33,942 nucleotides of DNA, taken from NCBI RefSeq assembly GCF_000142905.1, contig NW_013657656.1, positions 43,727-77,668 on the forward strand, in the 5' to 3' direction. Made by a program: the position numbers and the translations under genes. This stretch comes from Thecamonas trahens ATCC 50062. Lineage: Eukaryota; Apusozoa; Apusomonadida; Apusomonadidae. Below, one piece after another: positions 8,500-17,276 of this stretch; position 1 is the first letter of the stretch, and each line of letters begins with the position of its first letter. The notes beneath the pieces are model-generated. The model ran no database searches. It saw only the letters and a program-made list of their open reading frames with translations, and was not told the origin of the DNA.

Positions 8500-9834
8500 G
8501 TCGTGTGGAGAGGAAGGAAGGCGTTCGCCGACAAGGTGGCTTCGGTTGGCGGAGAGCGTGTGCGCAAGATCACCATTGGACTCGGCTCGCCGCCGATGAG
8601 TGCTCGGGTGCATATGGAGGCTGTTGACGACAACGCTGTGCGAGTGATGGCAAGCCTCTGTCCGTACCTGACTGCTATCGAGCTGCATGGATGCGACGGC
8701 GTGACGAATGCGGGACTCTTGGCGCTGGCTCACGGTGCTGAAATGCTCGAGCGTGTGTCCCTCCCGAGCGGCCGCAACATCACCGCGAAAGGGCTGGCGG
8801 CACTCGCGGCCTGCCGCTCGCTGAAGGAGGTCCGGATCTCATGGGCGGAGCACCTTGGTGACGACGCGCTGGAAGCATTGGCAGAGTGCACAAGCTTGAC
8901 TACTATCTCGCTCGACGCGTGCACAGGGGTGGGCGATGCCGGCGTAGCAGCGTTGGCGAGCGGCTGCGGCTCGGCGCTAACCTCGATTACGCTCTCCGGG
9001 TGCGATCAGGTGGCCGACGGAGGCCTGCAGGCGCTTGCAGACGGATGCCCCCGGTTGACAAGCATTGTGGCGTCATCGTGTCCCAGTGTGACTAGCGCGG
9101 GCATCATCGCGCTTGCGGACAGCTGTCCTCAGCTCACAGCAGTCGACGTCTCCGACTGCGAGCGTGTCGGGGACGAGGCGCTGGCGGCACTGGCGATCGG
9201 GTGTCCCCGCCTCGAGACGCTGCGAGTGGCGATGTGCCCAAGCGTGAGCGCGGCCGGCCTTCGTAAGGTTGTGGATGGGTGCAGCGCACTGCGAGTGCTG
9301 GATGTGACCGACTGCGCGCGGATTGACGACGAGGCGCTGGCGGTTCTGGGTGGGTGCCGCGCGCTCGCGCATCTTGACCTTTCCCGCTGCACACAGATCA
9401 CCGGGTCGGGTCTAGCGGCGCTAGCGCACGGCAGCGCTGCGCTCGCCAAGATCAGCCTGGAAGGATGCACCCAGGTGTGCGACGCAGTGCTTGATGTTGT
9501 CGCGCGCTCGCTGCCGTCTGTAACCGCGCTCGATCTGACCGACTGCCACCAAGTGACCGACAACGGCGTCGAGGCGCTCGCCAGTGGGTGTCCGGGCCTG
9601 GTGGATGTGAATCTGACGGCGTGCGCCAAGGTGACGGATCAGGGCATCATCTCGGTCGCGGACGGATGCAGCGGGTTGGAGCGGATCTCGTTCCTCCAGT
9701 GTCCGCTCGTGACGGACGCCAGCGTTCGCGCGCTACTGGTTCTGAAGCGGATAACCGTCATTGACGCTCGAGACTCGGGTGTGACGCCCACGATGGAGCT
9801 GCGACTCGAAAACGATGGTCTATGTGCATTGTAG
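8494..9834 (+). CDS. Cysteine-type leucine-rich-repeat protein (FBXL/AMN1-like)
   Basis: From ATG 8494 this gives 446 residues, almost entirely LRRs of the cysteine-containing type: about 14 repeats of some 26 residues with the pattern CPxLxxLxLxxCxxVTDxGLxALAxG. Examples are CPRLTSIVASSCPSVTSAGI and LPSVTALDLTDCHQVTDNGV. In eukaryotes such repeats form the substrate-binding horseshoe of FBXL F-box proteins (SCF ubiquitin ligases), of AMN1 and of related proteins. No F-box is recognisable in the visible N-terminus (WRGRKAFADKVASVGGERV), although an upstream exon could add residues. Without an F-box, a ligase role is only suggested. The stop TAG is 60 bases before the next start codon. Codons are G-ending (GCG, CTG, GTG). 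Confidence 0.85.
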   Translation: MQVVWRGRKAFADKVASVGGERVRKITIGLGSPPMSARVHMEAVDDNAVRVMASLCPYLTAIELHGCDGVTNAGLLALAHGAEMLERVSLPSGRNITAKGLAALAACRSLKEVRISWAEHLGDDALEALAECTSLTTISLDACTGVGDAGVAALASGCGSALTSITLSGCDQVADGGLQALADGCPRLTSIVASSCPSVTSAGIIALADSCPQLTAVDVSDCERVGDEALAALAIGCPRLETLRVAMCPSVSAAGLRKVVDGCSALRVLDVTDCARIDDEALAVLGGCRALAHLDLSRCTQITGSGLAALAHGSAALAKISLEGCTQVCDAVLDVVARSLPSVTALDLTDCHQVTDNGVEALASGCPGLVDVNLTACAKVTDQGIISVADGCSGLERISFLQCPLVTDASVRALLVLKRITVIDARDSGVTPTMELRLENDGLCAL

Positions 9835-9896
9835 CGTAGTTAGCGTTGAAAGACTGCCGATCGGCACACTTGTCTTTGAGCCCATTGCTGTCTTTG

Positions 9897-10736
9897 ATGG
9901 ATGCGAGCACGATGACCGACGCTGATGAGCCGCGGCTTGTCTACACTTTGCCCGTGGTCATTGTGGGCGCGGGCGAGCTCAATTTGGAGACGCTGGACCA
10001 GTTCCTGGCAGCGGCCGGAGACGAGCGATGCGGCGCAGTGGACGAGGCGAGCTCGACTCGGCACGGGGAGCGTGTGGCGATTGTGGCTGTAGACGGCGGA
10101 ATGGATGCAATAGCGCAGGCTCGACCTCATCTGGCGGTTGACGCGCTTGTTGGCGATCTGGACTCTGTTTCCGACGCCGCCGAGTGGAAAGCGGCGGGCG
10201 TGCGGGTGGTCGGCTTGACCGAACAGGATACGACCGATTGCCACAAGGTGCTGCGGGTGGTACATGCGCCACTAGCGCTCATGGTCGGGTTCGAGGGGCG
10301 GCGGGTGGATCACTTGCTTGCTGCACTGTCTGCAGTGGCTTCGGCGGAGCAGCGAGCGGTCATGGCTGTCGGAACCGACCTTGCCTTTCGCTTGCCGGCC
10401 GCGGACAGTGGCGAGTCGTTTGCCATCGACCTGCCGCCGACCACCCGGTTCTCGCTCTTTCCGCTCGGCCATGTCGCCGGGCTGGTATCTACGGGCCTAC
10501 AGTGGCCGCTTGATGGGATAGTCTTTGCGCCTGCCGGCATGCTCGGCACCTCGAACGCGGTGGTGGCCGGCTCGGACTCGGTTGGCACCTTGGCCCAGGA
10601 CGACGGCCAGGCGGTCACTGTCCGCATCACCGCGACCGAAGCGACCGGACCAATGCTGGTCATTCTTGGTCTCGCTCACCTCGATGCGGCAATGGTGTCG
10701 CTGATGCGAGCAGGTCGTGAGTGCGATGAAGCATAG
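9897..10736 (+). CDS. TPK1: Thiamine pyrophosphokinase
   Basis: The enzyme transfers pyrophosphate from ATP to thiamine to make thiamine pyrophosphate, the cofactor of pyruvate dehydrogenase and transketolase. The family motifs are in order in the 279-residue product: VAVDGGMDAI (DGG 66-68), ALVGDLDSV (86-90, acidic metal and ATP site), EQDTTDCHK (109-114) and GFEGRRVDHLLAALS (131-145). The C-terminal thiamine-binding half has GLVSTGLQWPLDG and GMLGTSNAV. ATG 9897 is chosen over the ATG at 9912 only because it is first; an upstream TTG at 9846 would overlap the spacer and is not needed. It sits 60 bases after the LRR gene. All key acidic residues are present, so it should be active. Subcellular location is not evident. 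Confidence 0.93.
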   Translation: MDASTMTDADEPRLVYTLPVVIVGAGELNLETLDQFLAAAGDERCGAVDEASSTRHGERVAIVAVDGGMDAIAQARPHLAVDALVGDLDSVSDAAEWKAAGVRVVGLTEQDTTDCHKVLRVVHAPLALMVGFEGRRVDHLLAALSAVASAEQRAVMAVGTDLAFRLPAADSGESFAIDLPPTTRFSLFPLGHVAGLVSTGLQWPLDGIVFAPAGMLGTSNAVVAGSDSVGTLAQDDGQAVTVRITATEATGPMLVILGLAHLDAAMVSLMRAGRECDEA

Positions 10737-11463
10737 TGCGCCGCGGAGTAGCCGCGAGTCGACGGCAGCGAAAGGAGGACATGTTGCTCCAGCGGATCAG
10801 TAGCGGTGCATTTGTGAGTGTGGGGAAGCGGCAGGTTGGTCTTGACCACGTGGAACGCTCGGCTGGGACGAGGGCGGCCGAGTTGGTTGCGCCAAGGTGG
10901 TGTGGGTGAACCAGAGTCGGACGTAAGGGTGCATGGATCAAGAGCATCTCCACCCGTGATGGCCCATGTGTGCACGGTGCGGGGCCATGTATCGCTGGCA
11001 GGGGTGCATGGATCAAGAGCATCCACACCCGTGATGGCCCATGTGTGCATAGTGCGGGGCCATGTATCTTTGGCATAATTCGCTGGTCGTGTCCGTTGTG
11101 TGCCCCCTCTTTTTGCGGTTAACGCTAACAAGTGTGACGTCTTGTCCCGATCCAGAAGTGCGACACCGTTGCTCACGGCTCACCAGAGCCTGTGCAACCG
11201 CCCACACTCGACTACCATGCTTTCTTTGTACGTCTGCACCAGCTACCGACTGCGTCTACTGTCTGCGATATCTGCATCGGTCTGTCTCGTCGTTGCTGGT
11301 GTGAGCTGAGGCGTGGGGTTGCCCTCGGCGCGCAAGTCGAGCACGCGCTGCGGCACCTCGCGCTGTTTTCTATTTGCGGCCGACGACACACACGCTCTCT
11401 CACAATCACTCACACGCACCACCATGCTTGCGGCCTGCGGTCTGATACTGGGCCTGTGGTCTG
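10737..11463. other. Intergenic region containing a 75-bp tandem duplication
   Basis: These 727 bases follow the thiamine pyrophosphokinase gene. The notable content is the tandem repeat at 10927-11076. Long open frames exist on both strands across the repeat (about 140-165 codons on the minus strand) because the 75-bp unit preserves frame, but their composition (repeated His-Gly-Pro and Met-Leu-Leu-Ile-His) is not protein-like and they show no family resemblance. ATG 11424 opens an 18-codon frame that overlaps the start of the next gene and may act as an upstream ORF. Confidence 0.45.
10927..11076 (+). repeat. Two tandem copies of a 75-bp unit with an internal inverted repeat
   Basis: Copy 1 spans 10927-11001 and copy 2 spans 11002-11076, about 90 percent identical by eye. 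Both start GGGTGCATGGATCAAGAGCA and end in GGGGCCATGTATC plus a few bases. Each contains ATGGCCC facing GGGCCAT across about 16 bases, able to form a hairpin. The inner GCAC/GTGC pairing is intact in copy 1 and weakened in copy 2, while the outer stem is unchanged in both. Confidence 0.85.
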
Positions 11464-12941
11464 ATGTTGGGCGCGGAGGATGACAGGTCGGACGCCGCCT
11501 CGGCAAATTCATCAGATGCAGATGCAAACGTCGACGAGTACGATAACGCCAGATCGGACGACATGCAGTCCGACTCGTCGAGCTTTACCAGCAACGAGTT
11601 TTCGCCAAAATACCCATCGAGTGCGCAAGACTCGGGTCCCGGAACTGGCGTGGTGAGCATGGTTGTCGAGCACTCACAGCCGACTCCGCTGACAGCATCT
11701 TCATGGCCGGAACTGCCACACTCTCCACCGCCACCGCCGCCACCACCACCACCGCCGCCGCCAGCGGCGTTGAGCCCCCAAATCTTGGCGATGCCGCCAC
11801 CGCAGCAAGTTGGGAGCCCTTGGCCGATTGCGTACGAGCGGCATGATGCAAGCGGCAAAGGGAAGGGCAACGTTGGAGCTGGAGGCAGTGGCAGTGGTAG
11901 TGGCAGTGGCAAGGACAAGCGCAAGCGTATGCGAAAGGGCAAGAACAAGAGCAAGCGCGGTCAAGAGCAGAAGCAGAAGCATGCACGCGACGCCGATGCC
12001 GATGCCGAGGCGGGTGATCGCAGAAGCGTTCCGCACGTACCATCCGCGATGGCGGCGGATCCGGCTGCGATGGCGGCGAAGCCGATCGCAGCTAGCGCGT
12101 TCGTCATGGTCGAGCCAGCAGCTGTAGCAGCTGCAGCAGCGTCAACGGCATCAGACGCGTCCTCGTCTGACGAGTCGACATCGTCGGAGAAGCCCCCGCG
12201 CAAGCGCACACGGAAGTCGGTGACATCGCGGCGCACTTCAGTACGGCTACGGTGGGGGACGCGCAATGCGCAGGCACAGAAAAGAGATGAAGCACACGAG
12301 CGTGCGGAGCGGGCGGCATTGCGGGCGGCGTCGAAGGAAACTGCCACGCGCAAGGGCCGCTCCCGCCGGCGGGCGCCGACAAAGCCCCGGCGTCGAGTGG
12401 CACACGTTGAGAAGGATGCGGCGACAGCGCAGGCGCACATGCACCTTCTGAGCGAGATTGCGGGGCCGTACTTTGGCGATTGCGGGCTGGTGCCCGGCGT
12501 CGAGATTGCACCCGCGCAGTCGCAGGGCGGGGAGCGGCCGCGTCAGCGATCGCCCATCCCATACCCACCTGCCCAGGCTGCCGCCGATGACGATGCTGAG
12601 GAGAGTGATCGGGCGTTGTCGGCCACCAGCGACGCCGTCACCAGTGGCGAGACGAGCGATGGCGATGCCGCCGCGTCATCGTCGGCATCCGCTGAACTGA
12701 CTACCGGCGCGCCGCTGCCTCAACCCCCGCCCAGGCCTTCACGGGCCTGGGCGACATGTGCCTCCAGACTCGGTCCGATGGACAAGGGGTGATCGGACTC
12801 AGCCAGTTCCACATTGCCCCACATCTAGTGCCCAACCTCTCTGTCCCGTTCACGCTCGAGTTCTCTGCGAGCTACCCCAGCGGCCAGCCAGCGTTCTCGT
12901 ACCGGATCAGCACGCATCCGGCCGCCCACCCCGCGCCCTAA
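11464..12941 (+). CDS. Serine/alanine-rich basic protein of unknown function, frame interrupted at 12724-12728
   Basis: From ATG 11464 the first frame gives an acidic Ser/Asp-rich start, a run of about 13 prolines (about 11724-11766), a Gly-Ser linker and two basic clusters (KDKRKRMRKGKNKSKRG; KPPRKRTRK) that look like nuclear or nucleolar signals. An Arg/Ala-rich helical part follows (DEAHERAERAALRAASKE). This frame stops at about 12790. The frame one base back carries a strongly coding-like 70-residue extension to TAA 12939-12941: AFTGLGDMCLQTRSDGQGV, then FHIAPHLVPNLSVPFTLEF and YRISTHP, which looks like the end of a folded beta domain. One extra C in the C5 run at 12724-12728 would fuse the two. 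I do not recognise the domain. If the frame is not joined, the protein is 442 residues and ends MDKG. Confidence 0.6.
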
Positions 12942-13122
12942 TCCGTGATTCCTCTAGCGCCGATCCCCCTCCACTCCATCTCCCACGCGCCATCCCCCCA
13001 ATCCCCCCCGGATGAACCAAAGACACCAAACCACCAGTGACCGACGCCAGTGACACGCCCACGCCCGACAGCCACGCCCACGCCCACGCCCACGCCCACC
13101 CCTCCCCCCTACCTCCCCGGAC
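12942..13122 (+). promoter_or_regulatory. C-rich leader with CCCACG hexamer repeats before the oxygenase gene
   Basis: The 180 bases before ATG 13123 are very C-rich. They contain four to five tandem copies of CCCACG (about 13069-13102), followed by CCCCTCCCCCCTACC immediately upstream of the start codon. This is the same type of C-rich leader seen before the genes at 1315 and 15672. Confidence 0.45.
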
Positions 13123-14219
13123 ATGTATCTGGCCCTCCTCGCTCTTCCTACCACATCCCCTCTGCTTGTGGTCACCCTCATCATTGTCGGCTACCTCTTC
13201 TCCGTCCGCTACTTTCGGTACACCTGGCAGCGTGAGACCGAGGACATGCCACTCGCACGGTATCGGGCCATGGGTCGACTGGTGGCGCTGTATGACATGC
13301 CCACCATTTCCCGAACTGCATCCACCTTTGGCTTTTTTATACCTACGCCGTTCCGTCCATTGCAACGCTGCTCAATGCCACAGCTGAGTTCAAGATCAAT
13401 GGACAGAAGCGGTATGACGATACGGAGCTGCTGCTGGCTGAAATGGTTGAGCGATGCGTGGAGGTTGGTCGATCAGAGGCTGCTATCGCCAGGCTCAACG
13501 TCATCCACGGCGCGTACAACATCTCTGATGATGACTACTTGTTCACGCTGACTTTGTTTGTCGTCCCGGCTGTGCAATGGGTTGCGCGATGGGGCTGGCG
13601 CCCCTTTACCGCTAAAGAGGCCGATGCCATCGCGCTGGCCTGGTCCGAGCTCGGCGCCAACATGGGCATGCCTGCTCATCGCCTCCCGCTCGACTACGCG
13701 GGTTACCTTCAGATGTTCAACGAGTACACGTCGCCAGACTCGCCCCACTACCGCATCCGCCCGTCAGCAGCCGGCGCCGCTGTCACCCGCGACTCGCTCG
13801 AGACTGTCTACACTTGGGTGCCAGCAGCGGTTGTCCCGCTCCTCCGCCCAGCCCTCACCTGGCTCATCCGCGGCTGCCTGCCAAGCGACGTCACGGCCGC
13901 CATTGGCCTCGCTCCGGCGGGCCCAACGCATCGCGCGCTCATATCGGGCTTCCTGCACCTCCGCGCCTTTATCATCCGCCACGCTTGTCTGCCGCGTCCG
14001 TCGTGGTGGCCGTACGTGGTGACCAGTGGTAAGGTGCTGCCGTCAGGCGCACGCGCTGCCCCGTGCTCGAGGTCCTACCGCGCTACCGGCTACTGCATCG
14101 GATCGCTGGGCCCGGCCAAGTTTGCAGCGGCTCCAACGTCCGAGGCGCATCCACCGACTATCCACGCCGCCAATGTGGCGGCGTGGATGGCCCGCCGCGA
14201 CGCACACTACGGCTGGTGA
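13123..14219 (+). CDS. Membrane-anchored MpaB/Lcp-like oxygenase (DUF2236 family), frame interrupted at 13300-13302
   Basis: The protein starts at ATG 13123 with an N-terminal membrane segment (about residues 3-26, LLVVTLIIVGYLF), as in fungal ER-bound MpaB-type oxygenases. The frame breaks at CCC 13300-13302. One additional C joins RLVALYDMP to HHFPNCIHLWLFYTYAVPSI, which matches the family. Next come QKRYDDTELLLAEM and LNVIHGAYNISDDDY. The RxxxT pattern (RYDDT) followed 32 residues later by the His of LNVIHG fits the Arg, Thr and heme-ligand His spacing known in the rubber oxygenase Lcp. WGWRPFT and the rest of the helical domain follow. By family it is a heme b oxygenase that cleaves or oxidises hydrophobic, possibly isoprenoid, chains; the substrate here is unknown. 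Joined length is about 365 residues. Its 3' end overlaps the opposite gene by 13 bases. Confidence 0.8.
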
Positions 14220-15157
14220 CTCTGGCTCTCGACCGCTGCCGTCGTCATGGTGTGGATTCGCTGCTTGAGGTGCGCAAGGTCGTTGAGCGCGGCTTCGGTA
14301 CGCTGCAGCGAGCCAAGGGTCTCGACCTCGCGCGCCCGCGACGCCGCGAGCTCCTCGCGCAGCGACACGATCTCGTCCTGCGCCGACTTGAGCAGCTGCC
14401 GCAGCTCGTCGCGCTCCTCGCTCACCACCCGCTGCCGTGCCTCGAGTGCGCGCAGCTCGGCTGCGAGCTCATCGCGAGCCTGCATCACAGACGCCGCATT
14501 TGCTTGCGCTGCCTCGCGCTCGGCCCGCGCTGCCTTGACCTCATCGTTGGCGGCGTCGATCCCGGCCTGGCACCGCTGCACTTCGGCCTGCGCCCGCACC
14601 ATGGCGGCCTCGGTCTCGGCCACCCGTGCCTGGGCCACGTCCTTGACATTCTCCGCGTCAGCTACAACGGTAGCCACTTTGTCCGCAGCCTCCTCCGCCG
14701 CGGCCTCTGCGGTTGTGGCCCGCGCCTGCGCGGAGGCCTCGCCGTCGCGCGCCACTGCGGCCTCCTCGCGCGCAGCGGCTGCCTCGCGCCGTGCCGCCGC
14801 AGCCTCTTCGCGCGCTCGCGACGCCTCCACCTGCGCCTTCACCGCCGCATCCTCGGCTGCCTCGGCCGCCTGCCGCAGCGCGAGCACGTCGGCCGAGAGG
14901 ACCTTGACCCGCTCCGACGCCGCCGCCGCAATGGCGTCCGCCTCGGCCAGCGCCGTCGACCTCAGCGCCAGCAGCTCGCGCGCATGTGCCAGCTCGTGCC
15001 GCAGACCCATGGTCGCACCCATCGCCTCTTCTGCCACCACATCGCCCATCGTCCGCCTAGGCGACAGCGAGCCCAGCCGCAGCGGCGACCGAACCGCCGA
15101 TGACCGGCGACTCGTCTCGGTCTCCAAGCTATCCCGCGTGCCCGACCACTCTGCCAT
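14207..15157 (-). CDS. Alanine-rich coiled-coil protein
   Basis: A 316-residue protein reads leftward from ATG at 15157 to TAG at 14207. After about 35 Ser/Arg-rich residues (a likely phosphorylated head, SPLRLGSLSPRR), nearly the whole chain is a continuous coiled coil of Ala/Glu/Arg heptads (SRAREEAAAARREAAAAREE), ending around LNDLAHLKQRIHTM. No motor, kinase or other catalytic domain is present. Such proteins serve as cytoskeletal or scaffold rods; exact identity cannot be read from low-complexity heptads. It is convergent with the oxygenase gene (3' ends overlap at 14207-14219) and divergent from the kinase at 15672. Confidence 0.8.
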   Translation of the reverse strand: MAEWSGTRDSLETETSRRSSAVRSPLRLGSLSPRRTMGDVVAEEAMGATMGLRHELAHARELLALRSTALAEADAIAAAASERVKVLSADVLALRQAAEAAEDAAVKAQVEASRAREEAAAARREAAAAREEAAVARDGEASAQARATTAEAAAEEAADKVATVVADAENVKDVAQARVAETEAAMVRAQAEVQRCQAGIDAANDEVKAARAEREAAQANAASVMQARDELAAELRALEARQRVVSEERDELRQLLKSAQDEIVSLREELAASRAREVETLGSLQRTEAALNDLAHLKQRIHTMTTAAVESQSHQP

Positions 15158-15671
15158 ACCGCCGATGCTAGCACCCCAGTCAGAGAGATGCCAGATCAGT
15201 GACCAGTACCACTATGACCACCGGTTGAGCCGCAGATAACGACCGAGAAAGAGACCACACCCGCCAGTGCCGCCAGTGCCCGTCGGTCACCAGTCAGTCA
15301 CCACCGCCGCCTGTCTGCTGTCACAGCCAAACCACAGTCGAGTCTCACCCGAGCAAAAGACCTACGCGTAGCAAGCGAAAAGACCTCCCACCGATAGCCA
15401 ACAGAGCCACTATCCACAAACCTGGTTACGGTTTGGGTCAAGTGTCTGTCCCAGCACTTGGCCCCCCCTCACCCCCGCCCGCCCGCCACCAGCCGGCCAC
15501 CCGCCACTAGTCACCGGTCACCCGCCCGCCACCCGCCGGCCGGCCGCCCGCCACAAGCCACCGGTCACCAGTCACCCGTCCGGTCACCGGTCACCGGTCA
15601 CCGACCAACCCAGCTGACCCGCCCACCCCACGCCTCACCCCCCTCCATCTCCTCCATCCCCCATCACCCCC
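15158..15671. promoter_or_regulatory. Divergent intergenic region, C-rich, with ACCGGTC-type repeats
   Basis: The 514 bases between the coiled-coil gene and the kinase should contain two promoters. The left half is ordinary. The right half (15460-15610) is built of short GCCCGCCAC and CACCGGTCAC repeats, including three tandem CCGGTCA units at 15581-15602. The last 60 bases before ATG 15672 are a C-rich leader. Confidence 0.45.
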
Positions 15672-17270
15672 ATGGACAACCTCCCGCCCCACCTCAGCCG
15701 CCACATCTCCTCCACCCCCCCCGCCACCCTCTACACCATCGGCCGAAAAGTTGGCGAGGGTGCCACAGGCGCCGTCTATGCTGCAAGCCCCTCTTCCCCG
15801 TCCCTGCCAACCATGGGCAAGAGCCACACAGAGTCCTCGCTGGAGGTCGGCGAGGGCGAGGCCGAGGACAAGGCGGATATGGTGGCAGTCAAAATTGTGC
15901 CGCTCAACTCGCCCGATGCCCTCGTCTCGCTCACCAACGAATTGGAGCTGTTGCACTCGCTCGAGCCGCACTCCTCGCTCCTTGCTTACCACGCCGCACA
16001 TCTCAATCCAAGGGACTCGTCGCTCTGGCTGGTCATGGATCTCTGTCCCGGCGGCTCGCTCGCTGCTGCGCTCGACCTCTTCCGTGGCTGCCACCGGGAG
16101 CTCTTCACCGAGCCGGTCATCGCCGCCATCATGGTCCAGCTCCTCTCGGCCCTCGACCACCTACATCGGGCTGGCTGCATCCATCGCGATGTCAAGGCCG
16201 ACAACATCCTTCTCGCTGCAGACGGCTCCATCAAGCTGGCCGACTTTGGCGTTGCCGCCACACTCAGCCCAGACCTCCCCACCCGCGCCACCTTTACCGG
16301 TACTCCCTACTGGATGGCTCCCGAGCTTATCACCGAGGAGCCGTACGCCGCACCCGTCGACATCTGGGCCGCCGCCATCACCGCCATCGAGCTCGCCGAC
16401 GGCGCGCCACCACACGCCTCAACCAACCCCATGCGCGCCCTCTTCCTCATCCCCCATCTTCCGCCGCCCACGCTCGCAAACCCAGACGGGTTCTCCGCCG
16501 ACTTTGTCGACTTTCTCGCCACTGCCCTCATCCTAAACCCGGCCCATCGACCGTCCGCCGCGTCTCTCCTTGACCACCCGTTCATTGCCTCTGCTCCGCC
16601 GCGCTCTGCTCTCCTCCCCCTCTACGCCCGTGTCATCGCGGCGCGCAACGCGGCCGCAGATGCCACCGCCGCGCAGCTGCGTGCACTCCTCGATGCCCGC
16701 CCACAGCATCCTGCCGCGGCCAGACCCCAAGCCACGCCTCTTTCTGCGCCACCGCCGCCGCAACTTCCCGCACCGGCTACCAGCATCCAGGAGCGGCTGC
16801 TCGACGAGAACGACGAGCTCCGTGCCCGCCTCCTCGCCGCTTCCCGCGAGATCGAGACCCACAAGGCGGCTGCTGCCGCCGCCGCTGTTCAGGTCTCCGA
16901 CCTCCGCACCCGCCTTGCCGACTCGGCCGCTTCGTCTGCCACCGTCATCGCCGACCTCCGCACTCGTCTCGAGTCGCTCGCAGCCTCTACGGCCACCGCC
17001 GCCACCGTCGCTGCGCTCACTGCCGAGCGCGACGCCCTAGCTGCTGAGCGCGACGCCGCCCTTGCCGAGCGGAATGCCGCCCGCGCCGACGCCGCCGCTG
17101 CCCACGACGCCCTTCGCGCTGTCGCCGCCCATCCGCCGCCTCTCCACCCAAACCCGACGCGCGGCGAGCTCTCCGCCTTTGCGACTGCGTACGCCTCCGC
17201 CACTGCCCTACTCCACACATCGCTCGTCAAGCGCACAGCCGCACTCGAAGATCTCATCGCATCGATGTAA
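15672..17270 (+). CDS. STE20/GCK-like Ser/Thr protein kinase with a C-terminal coiled coil
   Basis: A 532-residue protein starts at ATG 15672 in a C-rich leader. The kinase domain spans about residues 21-307. It has a glycine loop GEGATGAVY (29-36), a 30-residue insert before the VAVKIV lysine (K74), HRDVKADN (171-178), DFG (191-193) and GTPYWMAPE (210-218). The GTPYWMAPE motif with HRDVKxxN places it in the STE20/MST/GCK group, kinases often acting upstream in MAPK or Hippo-type signalling. Catalytic residues are complete, so it should be active. A Pro/Ala linker is followed by a coiled coil of about 110 residues (ERLLDENDELRARLLAASRE, then ALTAERDALAAERDAA) probably used for dimerisation. 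No SARAH or CRIB domain is recognisable. The stop TAA is 6 bases from the dynein stop on the opposite strand. Confidence 0.92.
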   Translation: MDNLPPHLSRHISSTPPATLYTIGRKVGEGATGAVYAASPSSPSLPTMGKSHTESSLEVGEGEAEDKADMVAVKIVPLNSPDALVSLTNELELLHSLEPHSSLLAYHAAHLNPRDSSLWLVMDLCPGGSLAAALDLFRGCHRELFTEPVIAAIMVQLLSALDHLHRAGCIHRDVKADNILLAADGSIKLADFGVAATLSPDLPTRATFTGTPYWMAPELITEEPYAAPVDIWAAAITAIELADGAPPHASTNPMRALFLIPHLPPPTLANPDGFSADFVDFLATALILNPAHRPSAASLLDHPFIASAPPRSALLPLYARVIAARNAAADATAAQLRALLDARPQHPAAARPQATPLSAPPPPQLPAPATSIQERLLDENDELRARLLAASREIETHKAAAAAAAVQVSDLRTRLADSAASSATVIADLRTRLESLAASTATAATVAALTAERDALAAERDAALAERNAARADAAAAHDALRAVAAHPPPLHPNPTRGELSAFATAYASATALLHTSLVKRTAALEDLIASM

Positions 17271-17276
17271 ACTACT

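Noticed and set aside
10660-11176. Minus-strand frames of 138 and 166 codons across the 75-bp repeat
   Set aside because: They stay open because the repeat unit is a multiple of three; the composition is repetitive and unlike a protein, and they overlap the end of the thiamine pyrophosphokinase gene.
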